Source of the DNA: Halorubellus salinus
Lineage (GTDB): Archaea > Halobacteriota > Halobacteria > Halobacteriales > Natrialbaceae
Reading direction: 5' to 3'
DNA length: 64,000 nt
Assembly (NCBI RefSeq): GCF_020567525.1
Contig: NZ_JAJCVI010000002.1
Span: 496,001 to 560,000, forward strand
Below, piece after piece: positions 27,784 through 36,043 of the stretch. Position numbers and translations under genes: made by a program. Numbering within the stretch: position 1 is the stretch's first letter; the number at the start of each line of letters is the position of its first letter. The notes under the pieces were generated by a model that had not been told where the DNA came from, searched no databases, and saw nothing but the letters and a program-made list of their open reading frames with translations.

Positions 27784-27902
27784 ACGCGTCGCGTCGCCCG
27801 GCGACGACCTAAACCCACCGCCGTCGACGCAGCCCCCTGGCATCCGGGCCGGCGAGCGCGCCCACCGAAATCGGTACGTGCCCGCCCGCCGTGCTCGCCA
27901 GT
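27784..27902. promoter_or_regulatory. Divergent promoter region of the kynurenine-type locus
   Basis: The 119-base spacer separates the hydrolase and kynureninase starts. On the minus strand, a gtttagg box (27808-27814) is placed 24 bases before the hydrolase ATG. On the plus strand, accga-aa-tcggt (27864-27875) is a perfect 5-base inverted repeat about 27 bases before the kynureninase ATG, and could be a regulator site overlapping the core promoter. Confidence 0.4.
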
Positions 27903-29195
27903 ATGGACGACTCCGACGCCGCGAGCGCGCTCGAACGCGCCCGGGACCACGACGCCGACGACGAACTCGCCGAGTTCAGCGAGCGCTTCGACGTCCCCGA
28001 CGAGTACTACATGGACGGGAACTCGCTCGGCCCCATCTCCACGGACGCCGCGGACAGCCTCGAGAACGCCGTCGGCGAGTGGCGCGAGCTCGGCATCCGC
28101 GGGTGGACTGACTCCGACCCCGAGTGGTTCCACTACGGCGAACGCATCGGCGCGAAGCTCGCGCCGCTCGTCGGCGCGCACGACGACGAGGTCGTCGTCG
28201 CGGACTCGACGACCGTGAACATCCACAAGCTGATCGGGTCGTTCCTCGACGCGCGCGACGACGACCAACCACCAGGAATTCTCGCGAACGACCTCGACTT
28301 CCCGACGGACCACTACGCGATGGCCGCCCAGCTCCGCCAGCGCGGGTTCGACCCCGACGAGCACCTCCATCGCGTCGAATCCGCGGACGGCCGCACCATC
28401 ACCGCGGACGCGGTCGTCGACGCCATCGAGAACGAGGACGTCGGCATCGTGTTCATGCCGAGCGTCCTCTACCGGAGCGGCCAGCTCCTCGACGTCGAAC
28501 ACATCACGGAAGCGGCGCACGAGCACGGCGCGTTCGCGGGCTTCGACCTCGCGCACTCTGTCGGCGTCGTCCCCCACGACTGCCACGACGTCGGCGTGGA
28601 CTTCGCGGTCTGGTGTAGCTACAAGTACCTGAACGCCGGCCCCGGCGCCATCGCGGGCCTGTACGTCCACGAGCGCCACCACGACGTCGAGCCGGCGCTC
28701 GCGGGCTGGTGGGGGAACGACAAGGAGACCATGTTCGACATGGCGCTCGACTTCGACCCGGCACCGCACGCCGGCCGCCACCAGGTCGGGACCGTCCCCG
28801 TGCTCTCGGCGGCACCGCTCGACGGCGCGCTCGACGTCGTCCACGACGCCGGCATCGACGCCATCCGCGAGAAGTCCGTCGCACTCACCGAGTTCCTCGT
28901 CGACTTCGCCGACGACCACCTCGCCGAACACGACGTCGACGTCGGGACGCCCCGCGACCCCGACCGTCGCGGCGGCCACGTCGCCCTCGAACACGACGAA
29001 GCCTACCGCATCAGCGAAGCGCTCCGCAACCACGGCGTCGTCACCGACTTCCGCCAACCGAACGTCGTCCGCGTCGCCCCCGCCCCACTGTACACGAGCT
29101 TCGAGGACGTCCACGACGTCGTCGAGATATTCGCCGACGTCATCGAGACCGGCGAGTACGAGTCCTACGACCGACAGACCGGCGGCGTGACGTAA
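27903..29195 (+). CDS. kynU: Kynureninase
   Basis: The product has 430 residues, the usual kynureninase length. This PLP enzyme cleaves kynurenine to anthranilate and alanine. Features include YMDGNSLGPIS near the N-terminus, ADSTTVNIHKLIGSFLDAR (substrate and PLP phosphate region), FAGFDLAHSVGVVPHDCHD with the PLP-pyridine aspartate, and WCSYKYLNAGPGAIAGLYVH with the PLP-forming Lys241. RVAPAPLYTSFEDV closes it. ATG 27903 is chosen over an upstream GTG because it gives MDDSDAASALERA and the normal length. Divergent from hydrolase and IDO; the three would complete tryptophan to anthranilate if the hydrolase has formamidase activity. Confidence 0.92.
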   Translation: MDDSDAASALERARDHDADDELAEFSERFDVPDEYYMDGNSLGPISTDAADSLENAVGEWRELGIRGWTDSDPEWFHYGERIGAKLAPLVGAHDDEVVVADSTTVNIHKLIGSFLDARDDDQPPGILANDLDFPTDHYAMAAQLRQRGFDPDEHLHRVESADGRTITADAVVDAIENEDVGIVFMPSVLYRSGQLLDVEHITEAAHEHGAFAGFDLAHSVGVVPHDCHDVGVDFAVWCSYKYLNAGPGAIAGLYVHERHHDVEPALAGWWGNDKETMFDMALDFDPAPHAGRHQVGTVPVLSAAPLDGALDVVHDAGIDAIREKSVALTEFLVDFADDHLAEHDVDVGTPRDPDRRGGHVALEHDEAYRISEALRNHGVVTDFRQPNVVRVAPAPLYTSFEDVHDVVEIFADVIETGEYESYDRQTGGVT

Positions 29196-29359
29196 CGACG
29201 CGGCCGACTCGCAGTCCGGCGTCGCCGACAGTCGGGGATCCGCCATCGAAAGCCACCTCCCGTTGGAGGCCGCGAGTGCCGGACTCGTAGTCGCTGACAC
29301 GCCAGCGACCGATGCGACACGCCAGCACGTATATTACGACTCGGTGCCTCTGAACCCGA

Positions 29360-30520
29360 ATGAGTGGGGACAACGGGGGTCGGGCGACAGTAGCGGACGG
29401 ATACCACGTCCTCCACGTGGACGACGACCCGGCCATCGCCGAGCTCGCCGCCGAGTTCCTGCAGCGAGAGAACGACCGCTTCCACGTCGAGGTCGTGACC
29501 GATGCGGCCGACGGCTGCGAGTACCTCGACGAGCACGACGTCGACGGCATCATCTCCGACTACGAGATGCCGAACACGAACGGCATCGAGTTCCTCCAGT
29601 CCGTCCGCGAGCACGACCCGGACCTCCCGTTCATCCTCTACACGGGGAAGGGAAGCGAGGAGGTCGCGAGCGCCGCCATCTCCGCCGGCGTGACCGACTA
29701 CCTCCAGAAGGAGACCGGGACAGACCAGTACGCGCTCCTCGCGAACCGCCTCACGAACGCCATCGAGCACTATCGCGCGACGACCGCGCGCCGCCGCCAG
29801 CTCGCCGCCATCGAACGCGCTCGCGAAGGCATCAGTATCCTCGACACCGACGGCGAGTTCGTGTACGTCAACGACGCGTACGCCGACCTCTACGGGTACA
29901 CGCCCGCGGAGATGCTCGGCGAGCACTGGTCGCTCATCTACGTCGACGACGAGATACCGTTCGCCGAGGACGTCATCCTCCCGACCGTCGACCGCGACGG
30001 CTACTGGGAGGGCGAGACCACCGGCCTCAGAGCGGACGGGTCGACGTTCCCGGAGGACCACGTCGTCTCCGCGACCGAGCACGGCGAACTCGTCTGCACC
30101 ATCCGCGACGCGTCGACGACCCGAGGGCCCGACGTCGCGCGACGCGACGACGTCGACCACCGGTACCCCGAGACCATCCTCGACGCCTTCGACGACCCCG
30201 TGTACGCACTCGACGCCGACAGCCGCTTCACGTACGTCAACGCCGCGTTCACCGACCTCGTCGGGTACGAGCGCGAGGACCTCCTCGCCAGCGACGCCAC
30301 CCTCGTCACCGACGACCGGACCCTCGACGCCGTCGACCAAGCACTCACCGCACGCGCAGAGACCGACACCGCCGACGCACACCCCAAACGCACCATCGAC
30401 GTCGACATCACCCCCCGCAACGGCGACCCCATCCACTGCCAAGCAGACCTCACGGCACTCCCCACCCCCGACGACACCCCCGACGGCACCGCAACCCGCC
30501 TCCACACCACGTCCGGGTAA
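29360..30520 (+). CDS. Response regulator receiver with two PAS domains
   Basis: The product has 386 residues. The receiver (residues 14-130) shows HVLHVDDDPAIAEL, phosphoacceptor Asp in IISDYEMPNTNG, TGKGSEE and the lysine in YLQKETG. Two PAS domains follow, about 145-250 (GISILDTDGEFVYVNDAYADLYGY) and 275-370 (DPVYALDADSRFTYVNAAFTDLVGY). There is no histidine kinase, HATPase or DNA-binding domain, so it ends after the second PAS. It could be a sensor-adaptor that receives phosphate and relays through protein contacts, or a truncated hybrid. No partner kinase is adjacent. Confidence 0.85.
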   Translation: MSGDNGGRATVADGYHVLHVDDDPAIAELAAEFLQRENDRFHVEVVTDAADGCEYLDEHDVDGIISDYEMPNTNGIEFLQSVREHDPDLPFILYTGKGSEEVASAAISAGVTDYLQKETGTDQYALLANRLTNAIEHYRATTARRRQLAAIERAREGISILDTDGEFVYVNDAYADLYGYTPAEMLGEHWSLIYVDDEIPFAEDVILPTVDRDGYWEGETTGLRADGSTFPEDHVVSATEHGELVCTIRDASTTRGPDVARRDDVDHRYPETILDAFDDPVYALDADSRFTYVNAAFTDLVGYEREDLLASDATLVTDDRTLDAVDQALTARAETDTADAHPKRTIDVDITPRNGDPIHCQADLTALPTPDDTPDGTATRLHTTSG

Positions 30521-30554
30521 CGACGCGCACAACTCCTCTCTCGCCCACGAACGA

Positions 30555-30658
30555 CGTCGGTCGCGCCCGCGGCGCGTCGCGACACTCCACACCACCGCCC
30601 CGCAGACGTCTTCCGGAGTCGAGGACGACGTCGCTCGCGCCTTCGGCGCGTCGCGACG
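30555..30658. repeat. Two similar GC-rich hairpins
   Basis: Two near-identical inverted repeats lie 74 bases apart. The second is the strongest: cgtcgc (30629-30634), cgcgcc (30636-30641), ttc loop, ggcgcg (30645-30650), gcgacg (30653-30658). The first has the inner arm cgcgcc/ggcgcg at 30562-30576. They sit between a receiver-PAS gene and the ribonuclease gene and might be transcription-termination or REP-like elements. Confidence 0.45.
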
Positions 30659-30700
30659 CCTGTCGACACGTTTTCCTGCCCCACCCGCGTAGCCGGTGCC

Positions 30701-32005
30701 ATGAGCGACAACGCGCAGGCCGAGGCCGGGACCGCCGAGGGCCAGGGCCCGGTGAAGATAGACGAGGAACTCGCGCGACACCTGGAGAACAAGCGCGAGG
30801 ACCTCTTCGAGAAGTTCGAGATCCGCGACGAGTTCCCGCCGGAGGTCATCGAGGAGGCCGAGGAGCGCACCGAGGGCGTCCAGCAGGAGATCCAGGACGA
30901 GCTCGACGAGCGCGAGGACCTGCGCGACCTGACGACGTGGACGACCGACCCAATCGACGCCCAGGACTTCGACGACGCGCTCAGTATCCGCGAGAACGAG
31001 GACTCGTACACGCTCTGGGTGCACATCGCGGACGTCACGCACTACGTCCACCCCGAGTCGAAGATGTGGGCCGAAGCCGTCGAACGGTCGAACACCGTCT
31101 ACCTCCCGGCGTACACGATGCACATGCTCCCGCCGACGCTCGCGGAGACCGTGTGCTCGCTCGTCCCGAACGAGGACCGCCTCGCCCACACCGTCGAGAT
31201 GGAGCTCGACAAGGAGAACCTCGGGTACGAGGAGATAGACATCTACAAGTCCGTCATCGAGAGCGACGAACGCCTCACGTACTCGCAGGCAGAGAAGCGC
31301 CTGGACGACCCCGACAGCGACCTCCACGAGGAGAACCAGATGGTGTTCGAGCTCGCCGACCAGCTCCACGAGCAGCGCAAGGAGGACGGGTCGCTCGTCC
31401 TGAACCCGCGCCGGGACCGCGCACACACCATCATCGAGGAGTGCATGCTGAAAGCGAACAAGGCCGTCACGCACGAACTCATGTGGAATCGCGGCGTGGA
31501 GGCGATGTACCGCGTGCACCCGCAGCCGACGCCCGACGAGTGGGACAAGGCGCTCGTCGAGATCCAGGACCTCGATGGCGTCTCCATCCCCGGCGGGAGC
31601 TGGGACGACCCGCGGAAAGCGGTGAACGCGACGCTGGAGGACGCCCCGTCGCGACACCTGGACAACATCCAGTGGGCGGTGATGAAGGTGATGCCGCGCG
31701 CGAAGTACATGAGCGACCCCTTCGGCGGCCATCACGCGCTGAACTTCGACATCTACGGGCACTTCACGAGCCCCATTCGGCGACTCAGCGACCTCATCAA
31801 TCACTGGATCGTGTACACGAACGACGTCCCCGAGGACCTGCAAGCGCTCTGTAAGCGCGCGTCGGACAAACAGAAGGACGCCGAAACGTGCGAGCGCGAG
31901 TACAAACAGTTCCTCTCCGAGGTCGGTCTCGACGCGAACGCCGTCAACAACCGCGGGCTCGAGGTCGTCGAGGACGCCGAGGACGCGGACGTCAGCGGGT
32001 ACTGA
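30701..32005 (+). CDS. RNB-domain 3'-5' exoribonuclease (RNase R/II-like)
   Basis: The product has 434 residues, shorter than bacterial RNase R (about 800) and consisting mostly of the RNB catalytic domain. The catalytic core TTDPIDAQDFDDALSI at about 85-100 has the ordered aspartates that bind Mg2+. YGHFTSPIRRLSDLINHWI near residue 350 is the other signature of the family. The N-terminal 70 residues are acidic and lack cold-shock domains; no C-terminal S1 domain is seen. Haloarchaea carry such a compact RNR-like enzyme, thought to replace the exosome-type degradation. Confidence 0.87.
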   Translation: MSDNAQAEAGTAEGQGPVKIDEELARHLENKREDLFEKFEIRDEFPPEVIEEAEERTEGVQQEIQDELDEREDLRDLTTWTTDPIDAQDFDDALSIRENEDSYTLWVHIADVTHYVHPESKMWAEAVERSNTVYLPAYTMHMLPPTLAETVCSLVPNEDRLAHTVEMELDKENLGYEEIDIYKSVIESDERLTYSQAEKRLDDPDSDLHEENQMVFELADQLHEQRKEDGSLVLNPRRDRAHTIIEECMLKANKAVTHELMWNRGVEAMYRVHPQPTPDEWDKALVEIQDLDGVSIPGGSWDDPRKAVNATLEDAPSRHLDNIQWAVMKVMPRAKYMSDPFGGHHALNFDIYGHFTSPIRRLSDLINHWIVYTNDVPEDLQALCKRASDKQKDAETCEREYKQFLSEVGLDANAVNNRGLEVVEDAEDADVSGY

Positions 32006-32128
32006 GTCCCAGCGACGCACGAGGACGCCCTCGTTCGCGCTCGCGAGTGCGCTGGCGCCTCGGGAACTGTTTTCGGTTGCATCGCGAGTTCCCGAACAAC
32101 CACAACCCTTCGACGCGTGGAGGGGAGT

Positions 32129-32977
32129 ATGCCGACTGCACCAGACCTGAGCGGGTCGACCGCGTTCATCACCGGGACGACTCGCGGTATCGGGAAGGCG
32201 ATCGCGCTCGCGCTCGCCGACGCCGGCGCGAACATCGTCTCCACGGGGAAGACCGTCGACGATACTGACAGTGATTTAGAGGGCACCATCCACAAGACCG
32301 CCGAGGAGTGCGAGGCGAAGGGCGTGGACGCGCACGCCATCCAGTTGAACGTCCGCGACGAGGACGAAGTCGAGGCCGCCGTCGAGGAGGCCATCGACGA
32401 GTTCGGCGAGATAGACATCGTCATCAACAACGCGAGCGCGATCCAGCTCGCGAACGTCGAGGACCTGCCCGCGAATCGCTTCGACCTGATGACGGACGTG
32501 AACGTCCGCGGGACGACGCTCGTCTCGCGCGCGTTCATCCCGCACCTCAAGGAGCAGGACTCGAGCTGGATCCTGACGAACGCGCCGCCGGTGACGACCG
32601 ACCGGTCGCCGGGGAAGGCGCCGTACGCGTGGTCGAAGCTCGGGATGAGCTTCGTGACGCTGAGTCTCGCGACCGAACTCGGCGGGTACGACGTCGGCTG
32701 TAACAGCTTCTGGCCGGCGACCGCCATCGACACGCGCGCGACGCGGTACTTCGGGCTCGGCACCGAGGACGACTGGCGGACGCCCGACGTCGTGAGCGAC
32801 GCCGTCCTCGAGATACTGAAGCGTGACCCCGCGGAGTGCACGGGGAACGCGTTCTACGACGAGGAACTGCTCGTGGAGGCTGGCGTCGAGGACTTCAGCG
32901 AGTACAACCTCACGGAGGGCGACCCGGCGCCGACGTCCGCGCAGATGTTCGACCCCGACTACGAGCGGTCGTACTGA
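32129..32977 (+). CDS. Short-chain dehydrogenase/reductase (HSDL2-like)
   Basis: The product has 282 residues. The NAD(P)-binding motif TGTTRGIGKAIA starts at about residue 15, the structural NNAS motif is at about 95, and YAWSK at about 170 has the catalytic Tyr-x-x-x-Lys pair. The catalytic Ser is less clear: the TNAPPV position lacks the usual serine, resembling hydroxysteroid dehydrogenase-like protein 2 relatives, where this replacement is known. The C-terminus beyond residue 215 is typical of that group. Substrate unknown. It stands alone between the ribonuclease and the next gene. Confidence 0.82.
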   Translation: MPTAPDLSGSTAFITGTTRGIGKAIALALADAGANIVSTGKTVDDTDSDLEGTIHKTAEECEAKGVDAHAIQLNVRDEDEVEAAVEEAIDEFGEIDIVINNASAIQLANVEDLPANRFDLMTDVNVRGTTLVSRAFIPHLKEQDSSWILTNAPPVTTDRSPGKAPYAWSKLGMSFVTLSLATELGGYDVGCNSFWPATAIDTRATRYFGLGTEDDWRTPDVVSDAVLEILKRDPAECTGNAFYDEELLVEAGVEDFSEYNLTEGDPAPTSAQMFDPDYERSY

Positions 32978-33020
32978 GGCGTCGACCGACAGATTCGGGG
33001 ACGCGCCCGAACCCAAAACG

Positions 33021-33030
33021 TATTTTATAT
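33021..33030 (+). promoter_or_regulatory. TATA-like box upstream of the membrane-anchored protein gene
   Basis: The sequence tattttatat is the clearest TATA-like element in this half of the window. It ends 21 bases before ATG 33052, the leaderless spacing. Confidence 0.55.
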
Positions 33031-33051
33031 GCGACACGAATTCCGGGCTCG

Positions 33052-34191
33052 ATGGCGAGTCATTCGTTCGTCGCGTCCGTCCTGGTCGCCCTCGTGGTGC
33101 TCGGGCTCGTGCGCTTCGTCGCGGACGTGAGCGAGACGGTCCGCGACGTCGACCCGTACGCGCGGACGCGGTCGGGAGTGCAGGCGCATCCGAGCACGCA
33201 GGCGGCCGGGGTGGTCGTGGCGGACGGCCGGGCGTTCGACGAGGGCGAGTGGGAGGCCATCGAGCGCGCGGACTCGTACCTCGCGGCGAACCCGGACGCG
33301 TGCGTCGACGACCTCCTGCTCGACGTCCGGCCGATCGCGCGCTGCGGGCGGTTGTCGGCGCGGGCGTGGTGGGCGGACGTCGTCGCACCCGGGCTGGCCG
33401 CGGAGACGGACCGTGACCTCGACCCGGTCCGGAGCGGGGTGCGCGCGACCCCTTCGACCGCGCTCCGCGAACGCGCGAGCGACCTCCCGGGGAGTCCGTT
33501 CGGCGACGCACCCGCGTTCCGGGAGCGCTACGCGCTGACGCGACCGCGAGACGACGGCGACGACGCGTTCGACGCGTCGCTCCCGGGGCCGTTCTCGGTC
33601 GTGGACGTGGACGCCGCCGAGCGTCGGGCGATGGTCGACGGGGCGGGCGAGCGTGCGGCGTTCGAGGTCGTCGACCGCGACGGTGCCGTCGCGGTGGCGC
33701 CCGTGTCGGAGTCCTACCGTCGCGACGCGGCCGCGGGACCGCCAGCGGAGTGGTTCGTCGACGCGGCCGACGCCCTCGAGGACGCACTCCCGGAGCAGTA
33801 CGATGCCCTCACCGACCCGGCATCGCCGTGGCCGTCCATCGCCGGGTCGCAGGAAACCGGACCGGGAGCGAGCGGAGACGGGCCGCCAGTCGTCGACCCC
33901 GTCGTGCACCCGCCGCCCCTCGACGCGTTCGACTGCACGGTCCACCGCGGACCGAACCCATCCGCCGAGGACGAAGCCGAGACCGGACCGAGCGACGCGA
34001 CGACGGCCACGGACGACGCGAGGACGATAGTGGACGTGACCGCTGGCGGCGACCGCGAAGCGTTGCTCGTCGACGACGACGGCGTCGTCCGGTTCTCCTC
34101 GACCGATGCCCGCCGCGCCCACGACCGCGACTGGGCGACGCGAGCCGTCGCCGCGGCTGACGCCGCCGTCCACGACCGACCGGACCACTAA
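33052..34191 (+). CDS. Single-pass membrane protein of unknown function
   Basis: The product has 379 residues. The N-terminus MASHSFVASVLVALVVLGLV is a hydrophobic anchor that could be a signal anchor; the rest is highly acidic and Ala/Asp/Pro-rich. No known domain is recognised. Several regions look low in complexity (residues 250-320). Two cysteines, in DACVDDLLLDVRPIARC, could be structural. The strong TATA box just upstream and normal codon use suggest it is real. It may face the outside of the cell; function unknown. Confidence 0.55.
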   Translation: MASHSFVASVLVALVVLGLVRFVADVSETVRDVDPYARTRSGVQAHPSTQAAGVVVADGRAFDEGEWEAIERADSYLAANPDACVDDLLLDVRPIARCGRLSARAWWADVVAPGLAAETDRDLDPVRSGVRATPSTALRERASDLPGSPFGDAPAFRERYALTRPRDDGDDAFDASLPGPFSVVDVDAAERRAMVDGAGERAAFEVVDRDGAVAVAPVSESYRRDAAAGPPAEWFVDAADALEDALPEQYDALTDPASPWPSIAGSQETGPGASGDGPPVVDPVVHPPPLDAFDCTVHRGPNPSAEDEAETGPSDATTATDDARTIVDVTAGGDREALLVDDDGVVRFSSTDARRAHDRDWATRAVAAADAAVHDRPDH

Positions 34192-34330
34192 CTGACTTGC
34201 CTGGTCTGTGGACCAGCACCACCGCGCGAAGCCCGCGTTCGGCTTCGTCGAGAACGCCCGCATCGCTCCCTGACGATACGAGAACGCAGCGACCCCCGGG
34301 CCGGCCGGAACGCCACGACGACGCCCGTGG

Positions 34331-35092
34331 TTACTGGTCGGTCCGGTACTCGGCGATGGACCGCGGTACCGACGGGAGGAGTGGCGCGCGCGACGTGAAC
34401 TCGTAGAGGCTCTTCCGGAGGGCGCCCTTCCCGTACTGGACCGTGGACTTCGAGATGGGCGTCCGCCGGCCGACGACGCTCGTGTCGCCGTTCGAGAGCG
34501 CTTCGACGACCTGCTGGACGGAGACGTCCGCGACGCTCGCGGCGTCCACCGCGACCTCCGTGTACGCCCGGCCGACGTTCGGGAGGTAGTGCGCGTCGCT
34601 GCCCGCGACCGCCCCGTACCCGTACGACGCCGCGTACCGGCGCGCGCGCCGGTTCCGCCAGCCCGTGAACAGCATCGAGTTGTAGACCTCGACCGCGTCG
34701 ACGCGCGTCTCGTCGAGCACCCGCCGCCGGACGCCGTGCCTGGTGCGCTGGAACGGATGCGGCACCACCGCCGCCCCACCGAGTTCGCGGACGCGCTCGA
34801 CGGTCTCGCGGTAGCTCATGCCGCGCGCCGGCCGCTCCTCGACGCCGACCGCGAGCAGGTGGCCGTCCGCGGTCGACACCTCCACGCCAGGGATGCCGAC
34901 GAGCCCGAACTCGGGCGCGAGCTCCGCGGCTTCGAGACTCGCGGCGATGCGGTCGTGGTCGGTCACCACGATACCGTCCAGGCCGATGTCGCTCGCGTGC
35001 TCCAGCAGCAGCTCCACGGGCTCGTGGCCGTCGTACGACAGCGACGAGTGCACGTGCAAGTCCAGCGACAACAGCGTTCGGTCCCCAGCCAT
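34331..35092 (-). CDS. PHP-domain phosphoesterase
   Basis: The product has 253 residues. The PHP metal-binding motifs are visible: DLHVHSSLSYDG, VVTDHDRI, GIPGVEVS, VPHPFQ and GSDAHYLPNVG. The family includes phosphatases such as histidinol phosphatase and RNase AM-like nucleotide phosphoesterases; YciV-type enzymes that cleave 3',5'-bisnucleotides or 5' RNA ends are the closest type by motif order. The C-terminal 50 residues beyond the last motif are not conserved. ATG 35092 is used. Convergent with the membrane protein gene; 70 bases downstream of the MscS gene. Confidence 0.83.
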   Translation of the reverse strand: MAGDRTLLSLDLHVHSSLSYDGHEPVELLLEHASDIGLDGIVVTDHDRIAASLEAAELAPEFGLVGIPGVEVSTADGHLLAVGVEERPARGMSYRETVERVRELGGAAVVPHPFQRTRHGVRRRVLDETRVDAVEVYNSMLFTGWRNRRARRYAASYGYGAVAGSDAHYLPNVGRAYTEVAVDAASVADVSVQQVVEALSNGDTSVVGRRTPISKSTVQYGKGALRKSLYEFTSRAPLLPSVPRSIAEYRTDQ

Positions 35093-35161
35093 CAGTTACT
35101 CGTCGTTCGCTCCCGACCGACGTGAACCTTCTCCCAAACCCCACCCCACGAGACTGGCGGG

Positions 35162-35749
35162 TCAGTCCCCGACCGCGTGCTCGCTCGACGCGCTCTTCGG
35201 GCCGACCGAGTCCTGACGCCACTTCTTCTCGACGTCCCGGTTCGCGACCACCACGAGGTCGCCGTCCTCCGCCCGCAGTCGCGTCTTCCGGAGGTCGATG
35301 TCGACGATCTCGCCGGTGACGCTCGCGGACTCCACCACGTCGCCCTCGTTGAAGTCCGGGTCCCGCAGCAGGTACACGCCCGCGACCGTATCCGCGATCA
35401 TCTCCTTCAACGCGTACGCCACGCCGAGCCCCACGAACCCGCTCGCCGTCCCGAGACTCGCCGCGACGTCACCGAGCCCGACGACGTTCAGGAGCGCGAG
35501 CGCCGCGCCGAACCACAGGAACACGCCGACGAGCGCCACCCACAGGTCCACGACGAGCTGCTGGCTCTCCGGGTACACGCGCTCGAGGAACGACCGCACC
35601 ACCGCGACGACGACCTTGATCACGACGTACGCGATCGCCAGGAACAGCACGCCGAGTGCGACCTTCGGGATCGCAGTCAGGATCCCGGTCACGAACTCGC
35701 GGATCACCGCCTCCACGCCCACTGGCTCCGGCTCGGACTGCAAGAGCAT
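35162..35749 (-). CDS. Small-conductance mechanosensitive channel (MscS family)
   Basis: The product has 195 residues, shorter than E. coli MscS (286). Three hydrophobic helices are seen at about 20-46, 64-90 and 93-113; the last, GLGDVAASLGTASGFVGLGVAYAL, is the Gly/Ala-rich pore helix TM3. The cytoplasmic beta domain follows (FNEGDVVESASVTGEIVDI, then VVVANRDVEKK). It lacks the large C-terminal alpha-beta cage of bacterial MscS. Such channels release solutes during osmotic downshock, an everyday risk for a halophile. It precedes the PHP gene in the same direction, 69 bases away. Confidence 0.85.
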   Translation of the reverse strand: MLLQSEPEPVGVEAVIREFVTGILTAIPKVALGVLFLAIAYVVIKVVVAVVRSFLERVYPESQQLVVDLWVALVGVFLWFGAALALLNVVGLGDVAASLGTASGFVGLGVAYALKEMIADTVAGVYLLRDPDFNEGDVVESASVTGEIVDIDLRKTRLRAEDGDLVVVANRDVEKKWRQDSVGPKSASSEHAVGD

Positions 35750-35782
35750 GCCCCGGCGTACACGCCCCCCGCTGGAAAAGGT

Positions 35783-35838
35783 ACGGGTGCCGGCGCGAAC
35801 GGACGGGTGCCGGCGCGAACGGACGGGTGCCGGCGCGA
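35783..35838. repeat. Three tandem copies of a 20-bp unit
   Basis: The unit acgggtgccggcgcgaacgg occurs three times in a row with a small change in the last copy. It lies in the 294-base gap between the mscS start and the D-lactate dehydrogenase stop. No coding potential is evident in this gap; the remainder has no recognised features. Confidence 0.65.
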
Positions 35839-36043
35839 GGAAACGACTGGTCGACCGCCCGCCGAAGTCGGTAGCACGACGAGCGAGAACGCGTCAGGCG
35901 ACGACCTGCCGAGTCCCGCGAGCGACGTCGCTACCGAGCACTCCGAGGGCTGGGACGCCTACAGCGACCTCCGCGCTGCCTGCGTGCACGCGGGCCCCCT
36001 CGAGCGGCCGCCCCGAACCCGGTCGCGGCCCGCACCCGCGGGT

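Noticed and set aside
29165-32020. Overlapping 951- and 863-codon frames across the receiver-PAS and ribonuclease genes
   Set aside because: Both are in shadow frames; the real genes have catalytic motifs and good starts.
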